In this document: positions 7,202-15,841 of the stretch, piece after piece
How positions within the stretch are numbered: the first letter of the stretch is position 1
Layout: each line of letters begins with the position of its first letter
Origin: JABMPO01 sp964539785
GTDB lineage: Bacteria; Fidelibacterota; Marinisomatia; Marinisomatales; TCS56
Assembly: GCA_964539785.1 (NCBI GenBank)
Contig: CAZIJQ010000029.1
Location: 1-29,328, forward strand
Direction of reading: 5' to 3'
DNA length: 29,328 bases
Program-made: the position numbers and the translations under genes
The notes under the pieces: model-generated
Told to the model about the DNA's origin: nothing
Databases searched by the model: none
Seen by the model: the letters and a program-made list of their open reading frames with translations, nothing else

Positions 7202-10200
7202 TATATCCCGGATGATTCCTGCTCATCCATTGGTTCAATATTCTTAACAGGTGCGGTCGGCTTCATTATTATGCCTTTGCCGGAAATACCATTGATGTGC
7301 ACCTGCAATGGATAAGGTAATTCTAACCAACTGATATGCGCGGTTTCAGTAATGGGATTAACTTCTGACAGCCAATCCCAGTCAATGGAATCAGCCTTAT
7401 TTTTAGGATTGATTGTAAAATAAGCAATTTTCAAACCGGTTACAATTTGGAAAAAATGACTGCCGAATGATGGATCAATGTTGAAGTTATCAATCCCTAC
7501 TTCAACAATTACTTTAGCATTTGAAATTTGATCCCAGCGAATTGGAATTCCAAGGGAGGGATCTGCCGTACCCCAGCGGCCGGGACCGATTGATATATAT
7601 GGTTTGCCTTTACCATAAATTTTATTGAGCTGTTCAATCTCGCCCGCAATCTCAACCGTATTAGTGGAATTGATAGTGTCCTTTTTTACAACCAGAATGT
7701 TTTTTATATAATTAATTGAACCATCCCCCAGCGTGACGTGACTTCGAACGATAGTATTTTTTTTGGTCACATTACTTACATTTAAACCGGATTGTATCCC
7801 GGTATGGGGCATGGGTCGTATTTGAAGTAGATTAAATTGCGGACGGTTAGTCGAGTTATTGCTCATGTTGACGGCAAATTCCAGTTCAACTGGCCCACCC
7901 ATTGCTAATTCTCCCATTTCAAGTATATCATTGATAATATCCGCTAGTGGGAAAGCCTTCCATTTCAAGATGGGGGCAAAAGAAACTATCCTGGTACCAT
8001 CGTAATTCAACGAATCCCGGATTACTGAATCATTCTCGCAGATTACGCTGGCAACTGCTTTCAGAGTACCATCTTTTTCAGCCTGTTGCAGCCTAAGATG
8101 AGCCAGATCCCTGGATTCACTATAATTCGAATGATCCTTGGTATTTTGCAGCTTAAGAGCATAAAAGGAGTTTTGTGAGGCCGCCAAGGTAGCTTTTATG
8201 GAATAGAACTGAGGAAGTATGGCAGGATATTTTGGTGAAAATCTTAAAGCTTTTTCCCCTTCTACAATAGTACGGCCGAGACCCAGCGCAACATAGGCAA
8301 CACCTTCTTCGCGCTGCATATATGAAACGGGATAATAATTTATACTTTGCGCTACGCCGCTGAAATCGGGATAAAAATGCTCGCCCTGTGATTGACCTGC
8401 CAATTCCTGGATCACGACTGCCATTTTCTCTTCTTCAAGCCGGTTAGTAGTGTTTTCCAGTATAGAACGCGGTTCCTGATTGAACATTGAAGCGCAGACT
8501 AATTTGATCAACTTGCTGAGTCCGGCAACCCTGGCCTTAAGCGTTTTACCCGCATTGGGGTACATATAGGTGCTGTACATCCCCGCCAATGGTTGATAGG
8601 GTGAATCCTCCAATAAGCTGGATGAACGAACGGCTAAAGGATAATGAATTTTGGATAGGAAAACTGTTAAAATTTTTTCCAGATCATGTGATAGTGCGCT
8701 TTTGAGAAACAATTTGTTTATTTTTTTATTGTCCTGAAGTGGAAGGACTGCTTCCCAAAGATTGTTATGATTCATAAACCGATCAAATTCATCGGTTCCC
8801 AGCACAGCGACATGGGGAACCCGGATATCGATATCAGCATATTTTTCCCTGATTCCACTATCATTCAACATTTTGATGGCAAATGCCAACCCGCGTGCTT
8901 TGCCGCCCAGGTAGCCAGGAGTCAACCTGACAAAATTGATTGACGGTTCAAATGCATCATTGGAAAAGTTTATTATCCGGCTGCTATGCTGTTGTTTTAC
9001 ACCACCAGAAATAATTCGAATCAAGGTTTGTCGATGTTCGTTGGTAGAGGGGAAATTGCTTTCACGCAAAGGTCGAATTTTGGATGCCAGTTCATATTCG
9101 CTGCGCGCTGCCAGCCAGTTGGAAAAATGATTGTGATCGGCATGATAAATCAACGATTCATCCGGAATTGTTTTTAATAATGCCACTATTTCCATCAGAT
9201 TGGTGGCCATTGCAATTGCCGACCCGTCGGGTAATCGAAAAATAAAATCACCAAATCCAAAATTAGTAATAATAAAATGCTCGATGTCCCGCAATAACCG
9301 GGTGGATTTCTTGTAAAGAAAATGAGCCTTAATATTGTTGGCTAATTCACGGACATCCTGATGGCGTGATTGCAACATAATGGGCATCACCGGATCCTTT
9401 TTTCGCACCCATTGCGCGAATTTTAATCCAGCATCGGGATTTTTTTTACCTTTATAGGGAAAATTGATATCGGAAATGATCCCCAGTATATTTGCTCTAT
9501 ATTTATTATAAAATTTTTGTGCTTCTTCATAGCTGCTAGCTAATAATATTTTGGGTCGGCCCCGGAGGTGAAACAAGCGTTGGGCAGCATTCAGACTGGT
9601 ACTTACCAGTTGATTAGTATAATTTAGAATTACCTGATACAATAACGGCAGGATCACCGAATAATCCCGTGGTGTATCTTCAATATAGATTATGATTCCC
9701 ACATCGCCAATCTTCACATCACGGCTGGCGTTTAGCTTATCCTCGATATATTTAATTATTGCCGTAAAAACATTGGCATTTCCACTCCAAATGAATGTTC
9801 GATCAAAACATGACTTTTTTTCATCCAGCCGAATGTGGGCAAGTTCTGACTCATCAGCTGCCAACAGGATTACCGGTTTCTTGGGATATTTCTCTTTTAC
9901 CTTTTGACAGAATACTACCGGATCCATATCCGAAATGCGAGCCATCACGATTATTAGATCGAATTTTCTTTTGGGTATTATTTGCAGGGCGCTGGTCGCC
10001 GTTGGTTCACGCCATACCCGGGGAGCGGTTTTGAAATTCATCCCGAGATACTCAATCATAATTTGCTCAGTCAATTGACCATCTTCTTCAAGGATATAAG
10101 CGTCATAGGGACTGGCTAACAAGAGTATCTCATAAACGCGATGTAACATCAGTTCATGTAAATTGAATGTGGCGGAGGGGGTAAAATCTATCTTAGTCAT
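7201..10200 (-). CDS. Two receiver-like domains fused to a PEP/pyruvate-binding ATP-grasp domain
   Basis: A 999-residue cytoplasmic protein. Residues ~30-150 resemble a response-regulator receiver but lack the phospho-acceptor Asp (the strand reads DLIIVMAR) and the conserved Lys. Residues ~165-315 look like an intact receiver: acidic pair in YIEDTPRD, acceptor Asp near 242 in ISDINFP, Ser in LQSRH and Lys in FLYKKS. From ~430 (PGYLGGKARGL) comes the PPDK N-terminal ATP-grasp domain, including YPLAVRSSSLLEDS near 523. A C-terminal block (GPGRWGTADPSLGIPIRW, ~870) is conserved in related Bacteroidota proteins. The phosphohistidine and PEP-binding domains of PEP synthase are absent, so it is not a complete PEP synthase. 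I start it at ATG 10200; a TTG at 10260 would add 20 residues. A phosphorylation-controlled kinase-like role is inferred. Confidence 0.85.
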   Translation of the reverse strand: MTKIDFTPSATFNLHELMLHRVYEILLLASPYDAYILEEDGQLTEQIMIEYLGMNFKTAPRVWREPTATSALQIIPKRKFDLIIVMARISDMDPVVFCQKVKEKYPKKPVILLAADESELAHIRLDEKKSCFDRTFIWSGNANVFTAIIKYIEDKLNASRDVKIGDVGIIIYIEDTPRDYSVILPLLYQVILNYTNQLVSTSLNAAQRLFHLRGRPKILLASSYEEAQKFYNKYRANILGIISDINFPYKGKKNPDAGLKFAQWVRKKDPVMPIMLQSRHQDVRELANNIKAHFLYKKSTRLLRDIEHFIITNFGFGDFIFRLPDGSAIAMATNLMEIVALLKTIPDESLIYHADHNHFSNWLAARSEYELASKIRPLRESNFPSTNEHRQTLIRIISGGVKQQHSSRIINFSNDAFEPSINFVRLTPGYLGGKARGLAFAIKMLNDSGIREKYADIDIRVPHVAVLGTDEFDRFMNHNNLWEAVLPLQDNKKINKLFLKSALSHDLEKILTVFLSKIHYPLAVRSSSLLEDSPYQPLAGMYSTYMYPNAGKTLKARVAGLSKLIKLVCASMFNQEPRSILENTTNRLEEEKMAVVIQELAGQSQGEHFYPDFSGVAQSINYYPVSYMQREEGVAYVALGLGRTIVEGEKALRFSPKYPAILPQFYSIKATLAASQNSFYALKLQNTKDHSNYSESRDLAHLRLQQAEKDGTLKAVASVICENDSVIRDSLNYDGTRIVSFAPILKWKAFPLADIINDILEMGELAMGGPVELEFAVNMSNNSTNRPQFNLLQIRPMPHTGIQSGLNVSNVTKKNTIVRSHVTLGDGSINYIKNILVVKKDTINSTNTVEIAGEIEQLNKIYGKGKPYISIGPGRWGTADPSLGIPIRWDQISNAKVIVEVGIDNFNIDPSFGSHFFQIVTGLKIAYFTINPKNKADSIDWDWLSEVNPITETAHISWLELPYPLQVHINGISGKGIIMKPTAPVKNIEPMDEQESSGI

Positions 10201-10245
10201 GGCATCAAAAATTAATAGCGGATCAAACTTAATAAAACAGTTGAA

Positions 10246-10274
10246 TTTACATTTTGACAAAGCGAGCGTAAAAT
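10246..10274 (+). promoter_or_regulatory. Candidate promoter for the comF-pgk-tpiA-secG unit
   Basis: TTTACA (10246-10251) and TAAAAT (10269-10274) lie 17 nt apart and each matches the sigma-70 consensus at 5 of 6 positions. The start of comF is 28 nt downstream. It lies in the 102-nt divergent gap, which must also serve the minus-strand ATP-grasp gene. The spacing is good, but the region is AT-rich and chance matches are possible. Confidence 0.4.
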
Positions 10275-10302
10275 TGACCAGGTAAAATGTTTATTAGATA
10301 TC

Positions 10303-10989
10303 ATGTATTTAAACATAAAACAATTTAATAATATTTTCAAAGCGACTGTCGATATGTTCTATCCTCGAATTTGTCATATTTGTAGTAAAGGACTTGAGCA
10401 GGACGAGGAAGTAATCTGCGCCCAATGTTTTCAACAATTTGAGCCAACCAATAAAGATAATTGGGTCAATGACCTTACTCACTCTCAACATATTTCAAAA
10501 GCCTACAGTGGCTGGTATTTCAACGACCATTTTCAACGCTTAATTCATTCCATGAAATATTCAGATAGTGCTAAATTAGGGTTTGTTTTAGGCTCCATGT
10601 TGGGGCAGTTGTTTGAAAATAATGTCAAAAAACAGGTGGATTTATTGATTCCGGTTCCTCTGCATTCGGTAAAAATTCGTCAGCGTGGCTATAACCAGGC
10701 CCAATGGATTACTCGCGGACTCGCAAAACAATGGAACCTGGATTATAAATCGGATTTATTGATTCGCCACAGGCCTACCGTCAGTCAAACTACGCTGGAC
10801 AGCTCCCAGCGTTTGAAAAATATGGCCGATGCGTTTCAATTACGAAAACCAATACCCGCTTTGCGCATTGGCGTCGTGGATGATATTTTAACTACCGGGG
10901 CAACAATCTCAGCCTGCGGAAAAGCGCTTGAGTCGGCCGGATCGAAAGCTGTTATCGCAATCACCTGCGGCACGCCCAAATTAGAGTAA
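10303..10989 (+). CDS. comF: ComF-family phosphoribosyltransferase-like protein
   Basis: A 228-residue ComF/GntX-type protein. A zinc-ribbon start (CHICSKG...CAQC, two CxxC pairs at residues ~24-46) is followed by a type I phosphoribosyltransferase fold. VPLHSVKIRQRGYNQAQ is the family signature, and the PRPP-binding loop is VVDDILTTGAT at ~191-201. ComF takes part in DNA uptake in naturally competent bacteria; in others the role is unclear, and I see no other competence gene here. The ATG start has no clear ribosome-binding site close by. It ends 15 nt before pgk and probably shares its transcript. Confidence 0.92.
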   Translation: MYLNIKQFNNIFKATVDMFYPRICHICSKGLEQDEEVICAQCFQQFEPTNKDNWVNDLTHSQHISKAYSGWYFNDHFQRLIHSMKYSDSAKLGFVLGSMLGQLFENNVKKQVDLLIPVPLHSVKIRQRGYNQAQWITRGLAKQWNLDYKSDLLIRHRPTVSQTTLDSSQRLKNMADAFQLRKPIPALRIGVVDDILTTGATISACGKALESAGSKAVIAITCGTPKLE

Positions 10990-11004
10990 TAACCAGGAAA
11001 AATT

Positions 11005-12192
11005 ATGTTAAATAACTTAAAATCATTTGATCTCAAGGGAAAAAGAATACTTATACGAGTTGATTTCAACGTTCCACTGAAAGATGGACTTGTGGTTGAT
11101 AATTTCAGGGTTAAGGCTGCTTTGCCGACAATCCAGCATTGCCTTAGCAACGGAGCATCAGTTGTGCTCATGTCCCATCTCGGGCGACCTAATGGGGTGG
11201 TAGTGGAGGACTTGAGCTTGATTCCGGTGGGTGAAACGTTGGCTGACCTGCTGGAGCAATCAATCAAATTTTCCCATGACTGCATCTCTGAGGATGCCCG
11301 TGATGTATCGCTGGGATTGAGCAGCGGTGAGGTGCATCTTTTGGAAAATCTCAGATTCCACAAGGAAGAATCCGAAAACAATGCCGCATTTAGTGCTCTA
11401 TTGGCTAAACATGGCAGCATCTATATTAATGATGCATTCGGAACCGCACACCGTGCTCATGCCTCAAACGTCGGGGTAGCGAGTTATTTTTCGCAGCGTG
11501 GAATCGGTTATCTGGTGGAAAAAGAAGTGCAATTCTTGAGCGAGGTAATTAAGGGACCAAAGCGACCACTGGTTGTTATTCTTGGTGGCGCCAAAGTCGG
11601 ATCCAAGCTCAGATTGATAAATCGATTCCTTGAAGAAGCCGATAAAATTATCATTGGTGGCGGAATGGCTTTTACGTTTTTACAGGCCATGGGCAAAGAT
11701 GTTGGTAATTCGTTAGTCGACCAATCAATGTTAGGCAGTGCTACAAATATTATTAATGCAGCTAAATCTCGGAAAACCGAGCTGATTTTCCCAACCGATG
11801 TCATTTGTTCAACTGGTCTTGATAAGCCGGAGGCCAGCACTGAGTTCAGTGTGGACGATATACCAGGTGATCAAATGGGATTAGATATTGGTAAAAATTC
11901 GATTCAACTTTTTCAGTCGGTAATTGCGAAAGCAGCAACCATAATTTGGAATGGGCCCATGGGCGTTTTTGAGACGCCCGGCTTTGAAAATGGTACCAGG
12001 TTGATTGCCGAAGCAATCGCGGCTGTGACTGAAGAAGGAACCACATCAGTTGTAGGTGGGGGAGACTCTGCTGCGGCTGTGAAAAAATATAATATCATGG
12101 ATAAGATGTCCCATGTGTCAACCGGCGGTGGTGCCTCCCTGGAATTGCTTAGTGGAGTTGTCTTACCAGCCTTAAATGTTTTGGAGCGCTAG
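11005..12192 (+). CDS. pgk: Phosphoglycerate kinase
   Basis: A 395-residue glycolytic enzyme that moves phosphate from 1,3-bisphosphoglycerate to ADP. Signatures in order: RILIRVDFNVPLKDG near the N-terminus, SHLGRPNG (substrate arginine), LLENLRFHKEE, NDAFGTAHRAHAS, VILGGAKVGSKL, WNGPMGVFE and the C-terminal VGGGDSAAAVKK...STGGGASLELL. Length is standard and all expected motifs are present. The start ATG is preceded by AACCAGGAAAAATT, a fair ribosome-binding site. Its stop is directly followed by the ATG of tpiA with no gap, so the two are translationally linked. Confidence 0.98.
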   Translation: MLNNLKSFDLKGKRILIRVDFNVPLKDGLVVDNFRVKAALPTIQHCLSNGASVVLMSHLGRPNGVVVEDLSLIPVGETLADLLEQSIKFSHDCISEDARDVSLGLSSGEVHLLENLRFHKEESENNAAFSALLAKHGSIYINDAFGTAHRAHASNVGVASYFSQRGIGYLVEKEVQFLSEVIKGPKRPLVVILGGAKVGSKLRLINRFLEEADKIIIGGGMAFTFLQAMGKDVGNSLVDQSMLGSATNIINAAKSRKTELIFPTDVICSTGLDKPEASTEFSVDDIPGDQMGLDIGKNSIQLFQSVIAKAATIIWNGPMGVFETPGFENGTRLIAEAIAAVTEEGTTSVVGGGDSAAAVKKYNIMDKMSHVSTGGGASLELLSGVVLPALNVLER

Positions 12193-12969
12193 ATGATTAA
12201 CAAACCGATTGTTGCCGGAAATTGGAAAATGTTCAAGACCCCGCAGGAAGGGTTTTCGTTCGTCGAAGAATGTGTCAATTTGCTTTTGAAAATAAAAGAG
12301 GTAAACGTTATATTCAGCCCGCCTTTTACGGCGCTTTTTCACATAGAAAGTATTCTTAAGCATACGCCCCTGGCTTTGGCGGCACAAAATGTACATTATG
12401 CTGATAAAGGTGCATTCACCGGCGAAATATCCACTGATATGCTGTCCGCCTGTGGTGTCGAATATGTAATTATTGGCCATTCGGAGCGCAGGCATGTTTT
12501 TAATGAGCCCAATGACTGGATCAATAAAAAAGTATTGGCCGTATTGCAGGCAGGTCTCAAACCAATATTATGTATTGGAGAGACCCTGGAGCAGCGTAAA
12601 TCGAATGAGACCCGACAGGTCCTAAAGGAACAATTGGTTACTGGGTTAGCCGGCGTATCAGAGAATGAAATGGCAAATATGGTTATCGCCTATGAACCGG
12701 TCTGGGCAATTGGAACAGGTGAGATTGCCAGTGTGGCCCAGGTAACTGAAGCGCACGGGGATACTCGTAACATCGTTGAGGGTTTGCTTAACCAAAGCAT
12801 TGCCGGGAATATTGCAATCTTGTATGGTGGTTCGGTTAAACCGGAGAATTCCGAGGAACTGATTAAATGTCCCGGAGTTGATGGTTTTTTAATTGGCGGA
12901 GCAGCCTTAAAGGTTGATTCTTTCACAAATATTGTTAAAATCGTTCAAGATAATTATCCAAAGGAATAA
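12193..12969 (+). CDS. tpiA: Triosephosphate isomerase
   Basis: A 258-residue TIM-barrel enzyme that interconverts dihydroxyacetone phosphate and glyceraldehyde 3-phosphate. VAGNWKM carries the active-site Asn/Lys, IIGHSERR the catalytic His96, AYEPVWAIGTG the catalytic Glu168 plus the flexible loop, and LYGGSVKPEN the phosphate-binding strand. The ATG directly follows the pgk stop codon, and secG begins 3 nt after its own stop. Confidence 0.98.
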   Translation: MINKPIVAGNWKMFKTPQEGFSFVEECVNLLLKIKEVNVIFSPPFTALFHIESILKHTPLALAAQNVHYADKGAFTGEISTDMLSACGVEYVIIGHSERRHVFNEPNDWINKKVLAVLQAGLKPILCIGETLEQRKSNETRQVLKEQLVTGLAGVSENEMANMVIAYEPVWAIGTGEIASVAQVTEAHGDTRNIVEGLLNQSIAGNIAILYGGSVKPENSEELIKCPGVDGFLIGGAALKVDSFTNIVKIVQDNYPKE

Positions 12970-12972
12970 CTT

Positions 12973-13314
12973 GTGTACGGATTATTAATTACAGTTGAAA
13001 CATTAGTAGCACTTTTATTAATAGCGGTAATACTGATGCAGGCCAGCACTGGTGGTGGTCTGGCAGGTACGATCGGCGGCGGCTTTTCGAGCCAGGTTTT
13101 TGGCGGCCGGGGAGCAGCTTCCTTTCTGAGTAGGTTGACTACCGGATTAGCAATTGCATTTATATTGCTGGCTGTTCTGATCAGTCTGGTGTCATCTCCC
13201 AGAATGGCTGAATCGCAGTCCATTTTAAAACAGGAGTCAGAATCGCGGGTACTTTCACCCGGGTCGGATTTATCAAAACCGTCCGGGCAGGATGATCAGT
13301 TAATTCTGGAGTAA
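12973..13314 (+). CDS. secG: Protein-export membrane subunit SecG
   Basis: A 113-residue SecG, the small partner of SecYE in the inner-membrane translocon. Two hydrophobic segments (about residues 1-22 and 53-75) flank a glycine-rich cytoplasmic loop with QASTGGGLAGTIGGG and VFGGRGAASFLSRLT, the SecG signature. The tail is hydrophilic and variable. The start is GTG at 12973, supported by AAAGGAAT overlapping the end of tpiA. The pgk-tpiA-secG-tRNA-Leu order explains its place here, and E. coli also has secG beside tRNA-Leu(GAG). Confidence 0.95.
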   Translation: MYGLLITVETLVALLLIAVILMQASTGGGLAGTIGGGFSSQVFGGRGAASFLSRLTTGLAIAFILLAVLISLVSSPRMAESQSILKQESESRVLSPGSDLSKPSGQDDQLILE

Positions 13315-13323
13315 CGCTAATTT

Positions 13324-13407
13324 GCCGAAGTGGTGGAACTGGTAGACACGCTATCTTGAGGGGGTAGTGCTCTAACGGGTGTGCGGGTTCGAGTCCCGCC
13401 TTCGGCA
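13324..13407 (+). tRNA. tRNA-Leu(GAG)
   Basis: A class II tRNA of 84 nt. Acceptor GCCGAAG pairs with CTTCGGC, the anticodon stem is CTATC/GGTAG with loop TTGAGGG (anticodon GAG, U33 present), a longer variable arm follows (GCTC..GGGT with wobbles), and the T arm is GCGGG-TTCGAGT-CCCGC. The discriminator is A and CCA is not encoded. It begins 9 nt after the secG stop and is probably processed from the same transcript. Confidence 0.97.
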
Positions 13408-13718
13408 CTTTTGATTTATTTTCTGCTGCAATCTTTAATTAAACAACTTTGCCCCAACAACAAATGACAGGATAATTACAATTAATTGGATTGGCAAGTC
13501 CGGTTTAAATGATGGTTTAAAAGGTTTATTCTTTGAAGCTGGCTCAGAAATGTCAACCACTTATTGAAGGTTTTTGTACCATCAGAATTACGTGTGTTAT
13601 TGCGAGCGGCATCAAATGACCGATTCCTGAAAATAATAGTGTCTTAAGTCTGTCTATCTATTAAATTCCGCCTGCTTTTTTTATTACCGGAAATCCATTA
13701 AATAAAGATAATCAATCA
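13408..13718. other. Gene-free AT-rich stretch after tRNA-Leu
   Basis: I see no open reading frame, terminator or RNA gene in these ~310 nt. The only pattern is a short direct repeat, GGTTTAAA at 13502-13509 and 13514-13521, followed by a partial third copy. The promoter of the downstream TPR gene must lie here or just after, but no convincing -35/-10 pair stands out. Confidence 0.5.
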
Positions 13719-13792
13719 ACATTTAGGTTACAATTAGCTCTAAGTGGAGCAATAAGTGCAGGTAAACCGGGTTCAAATCCCGCCCTATGCAC
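13719..13792 (+). pseudogene. Decayed tRNA remnant, probably tRNA-Leu-like
   Basis: The 3' part keeps a T arm (CGGG-TTCAAAT-CCCG), an acceptor half CCTATGC and discriminator A. A D-arm-like TAGCTC...GAGC sits upstream. Only 16 nt separate these arms, too few for an anticodon arm and variable region, and the 5' acceptor (CAT..AGG) pairs only with insertions. Positions 13768-13793 match the 3' end of the tRNA-Leu gene (13384-13409) at 21 of 26 bases, and AAGTGGAGCAAT resembles its 5' AAGTGGTGGAAC. It is therefore either a degraded tRNA-Leu copy or an integration scar. It cannot work as a tRNA. Confidence 0.55.
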
Positions 13793-13807
13793 TAACAGGA
13801 GAAAATA

Positions 13808-15121
13808 ATGAAATTTGTGAAAACCTTAATATTCGGGTCGCTTTTACTGGCTATGGTATGCTCGCAAACCCCGGATGATCTGCTGGTTACCGCCGAATCT
13901 CAAATAGAACTGAAGCAATTTTCGCTGGCAATAGCATCATTACAGCAGGCAATTGATCTTGATCCGACATTTGCTCCGGCCGAATACCAATTAGCGTTGG
14001 TTTTCCTCCGCACCGGTGATATGCAGAAATCACAAGAACTATTCCGGCGGGCTATCGATGCCGATCCTGAAAATCAGGAGTATCGTGATGAATTTGACCG
14101 CATCAATGAGATCAATTCGCTAATGGGCGAAGGAAAACGGTTTATGAACAGCGGCGAACTGGATGAAGCCTATGACACTTTCGACAAAGTTATGACCCAG
14201 TTCCCATTTTTTGCCAATGCGGCCTACAGCATGGGGGGCGTAAAAATTGTACAAAAGGAATATGAAATTGCAATCGGTCATTTCCGCCAGGCCTTAGAGA
14301 TTTATCCGGAGTTCAGTAATGCCCAATCAGCCATAAAAACCGTTATTAAGAATATGTACAACGATGGGAATACGTTGTACAAAAGAGGCGATCTTGAAGG
14401 CGCAATTGAAGCTTATGAAAAGGTAATTGAATTCGATTCCACATTTTATCAGGCCTGTTACCAAATTGGTGTAATTTCAACCAGAATGGGCGATATCGAT
14501 CAGGCAATTGCCAATTATAAAAAAGCGCTTAACATTTTACCAACATATACCAGAGGCTGGTACGCCCTGGGATTAGCGCAAAAAAGAGATACTGATCCGG
14601 AAAATGCAATTATTTCATTTCAGCATGCCATTGATGTAGACCCCACCTACGCTCGTGCTTATGTAGCAATTGGTGAAATATTTCTCAATCGGCAGGAATA
14701 TGAGGATGCCATTGATAAGTTTCAAATAGCAATCTCGGTGCAACCCGATTATGCCAAGGCCTATGAGAACCTGGGTATTACTTATGCCCGGTTAGAGAAT
14801 TGGGCCGATGCTATCACACAACTGGAAATCGCTGTACAATTCAATCCAAAGTCTTTGAATGGCTGGTATCATCTGGCTGAATCATTCAATAAAACCAGTG
14901 ATTGTGAAAATGCCTTGAGATGTGCACGGCAGGCCATTGACATCAAAGCGAATTACGCACCGGCTTTAATAGAGCAGGGAGTAGCCTACTGGTGTAAGGG
15001 CAAAGGTGATAAAACCCGAGCCTTAAATGCCCTCGAAAAAGCGCGTAATGATGGTCGCTGGCGTAAAGTTGCCGAATATGAAATTGACCGTATAAAGAAT
15101 CCGGAGAAGTACGAAGAATAA
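13808..15121 (+). CDS. Secreted TPR-repeat protein
   Basis: A 437-residue protein with an N-terminal signal peptide (residues 1 to ~20, hydrophobic FGSLLLAMVCS) and then about ten tandem tetratricopeptide repeats over almost the whole length. Typical units are AIASLQQAIDLDPTFAPAEY and YENLGITYARLENWADAITQ, with the W/L/G/Y/A/F/A/P pattern of TPRs. The cysteine after AMV is an imperfect lipobox, so it may be a lipoprotein or a periplasmic protein. TPR arrays bind partner proteins; none can be named. The ATG has AGGAG 7 nt upstream. It ends 36 nt before the HAD gene and may head that unit. Confidence 0.9.
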   Translation: MKFVKTLIFGSLLLAMVCSQTPDDLLVTAESQIELKQFSLAIASLQQAIDLDPTFAPAEYQLALVFLRTGDMQKSQELFRRAIDADPENQEYRDEFDRINEINSLMGEGKRFMNSGELDEAYDTFDKVMTQFPFFANAAYSMGGVKIVQKEYEIAIGHFRQALEIYPEFSNAQSAIKTVIKNMYNDGNTLYKRGDLEGAIEAYEKVIEFDSTFYQACYQIGVISTRMGDIDQAIANYKKALNILPTYTRGWYALGLAQKRDTDPENAIISFQHAIDVDPTYARAYVAIGEIFLNRQEYEDAIDKFQIAISVQPDYAKAYENLGITYARLENWADAITQLEIAVQFNPKSLNGWYHLAESFNKTSDCENALRCARQAIDIKANYAPALIEQGVAYWCKGKGDKTRALNALEKARNDGRWRKVAEYEIDRIKNPEKYEE

Positions 15122-15157
15122 ATATTTCTTTTCACACTGATAATAACAGGTGATCTC

Positions 15158-15841
15158 GTGATAAAAGCCGTTATTTTCGATTTAGATAATACTCTTCTGG
15201 ATTTTATTAAAATGAAACATCAGGCCGTTCGTGCTGCCATCCGGGCAATGATCGAAGCCGGATTGGATTTGGATGAGGACAGCGCTTTTGATGATATAAT
15301 TCGATTATATCAGGATCACGGCTGGGAAAATCAACTGGTATTTGATGATTTTTTGAATGAAAAACTGGGGTATGTCAATAATAAATTCCTAGCGGCCGGT
15401 ATTGTGGCCTATCGCCGGAACCGCGAAGCCAGTCTGTTGACTTATCCAAATGTGAATCGCACCCTGATTAAATTGATGAAAATGGGTATTCGGCTGGCAG
15501 TCGTATCCGATGCGCCCAGCCGGGAAGCCTGGCTACGAATCTATTATCTGAATCTGCATCATATTTTCGATCTGGTCGTAACCTATGACGATACCGGCGT
15601 GCGCAAACCTTCGCCAAAACCATTTCAACTGGCGCTTGATTCGCTGGCGATCAAACCGGAAGAAGCAATTATGGTAGGGGATTGGCCGGAACGTGATGTT
15701 GTAGGTGCGCAACAGCTTGGTATTAAAACAATCTATGCCCGCTACGGTGACGCATTTGGACGCAAAGATGCTTCGGGCGCCAACTGGGATGTGAATGATA
15801 TATACGAATTAGTGGATATTGTTCGTGGATTCAATGAGTGA
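15158..15841 (+). CDS. HAD-superfamily hydrolase (subfamily IA)
   Basis: A 227-residue haloacid-dehalogenase-fold phosphatase. Motif I is FDLDNTLLD (nucleophile Asp8, acid Asp10), motif II the Ser in AVVSDAPS, motif III the Lys in VRKPSPKPF, and motif IV the acidic pair in VGDWPERDV. The cap between motifs I and II is helical, as in subfamily IA (phosphoglycolate-phosphatase-like, TIGR02253-like). The small-molecule substrate is not determinable. The start is GTG with CAGGTG upstream. Its last 8 nt overlap the acpS start, so the two are coupled. Confidence 0.9.
   Translation: MIKAVIFDLDNTLLDFIKMKHQAVRAAIRAMIEAGLDLDEDSAFDDIIRLYQDHGWENQLVFDDFLNEKLGYVNNKFLAAGIVAYRRNREASLLTYPNVNRTLIKLMKMGIRLAVVSDAPSREAWLRIYYLNLHHIFDLVVTYDDTGVRKPSPKPFQLALDSLAIKPEEAIMVGDWPERDVVGAQQLGIKTIYARYGDAFGRKDASGANWDVNDIYELVDIVRGFNE

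Noticed and set aside
10836..11420. A 194-codon minus-strand open frame across comF and pgk.
   Set aside because: Shadow of two well-conserved genes; its translation is rich in Ser/Thr/Leu without any motif.
13502..13528. GGTTTAAA repeated twice with a partial third copy, considered as a CRISPR-like or operator array.
   Set aside because: The units are only 8 nt, 12 nt apart, in AT-rich DNA; there are no spacers and too few copies.
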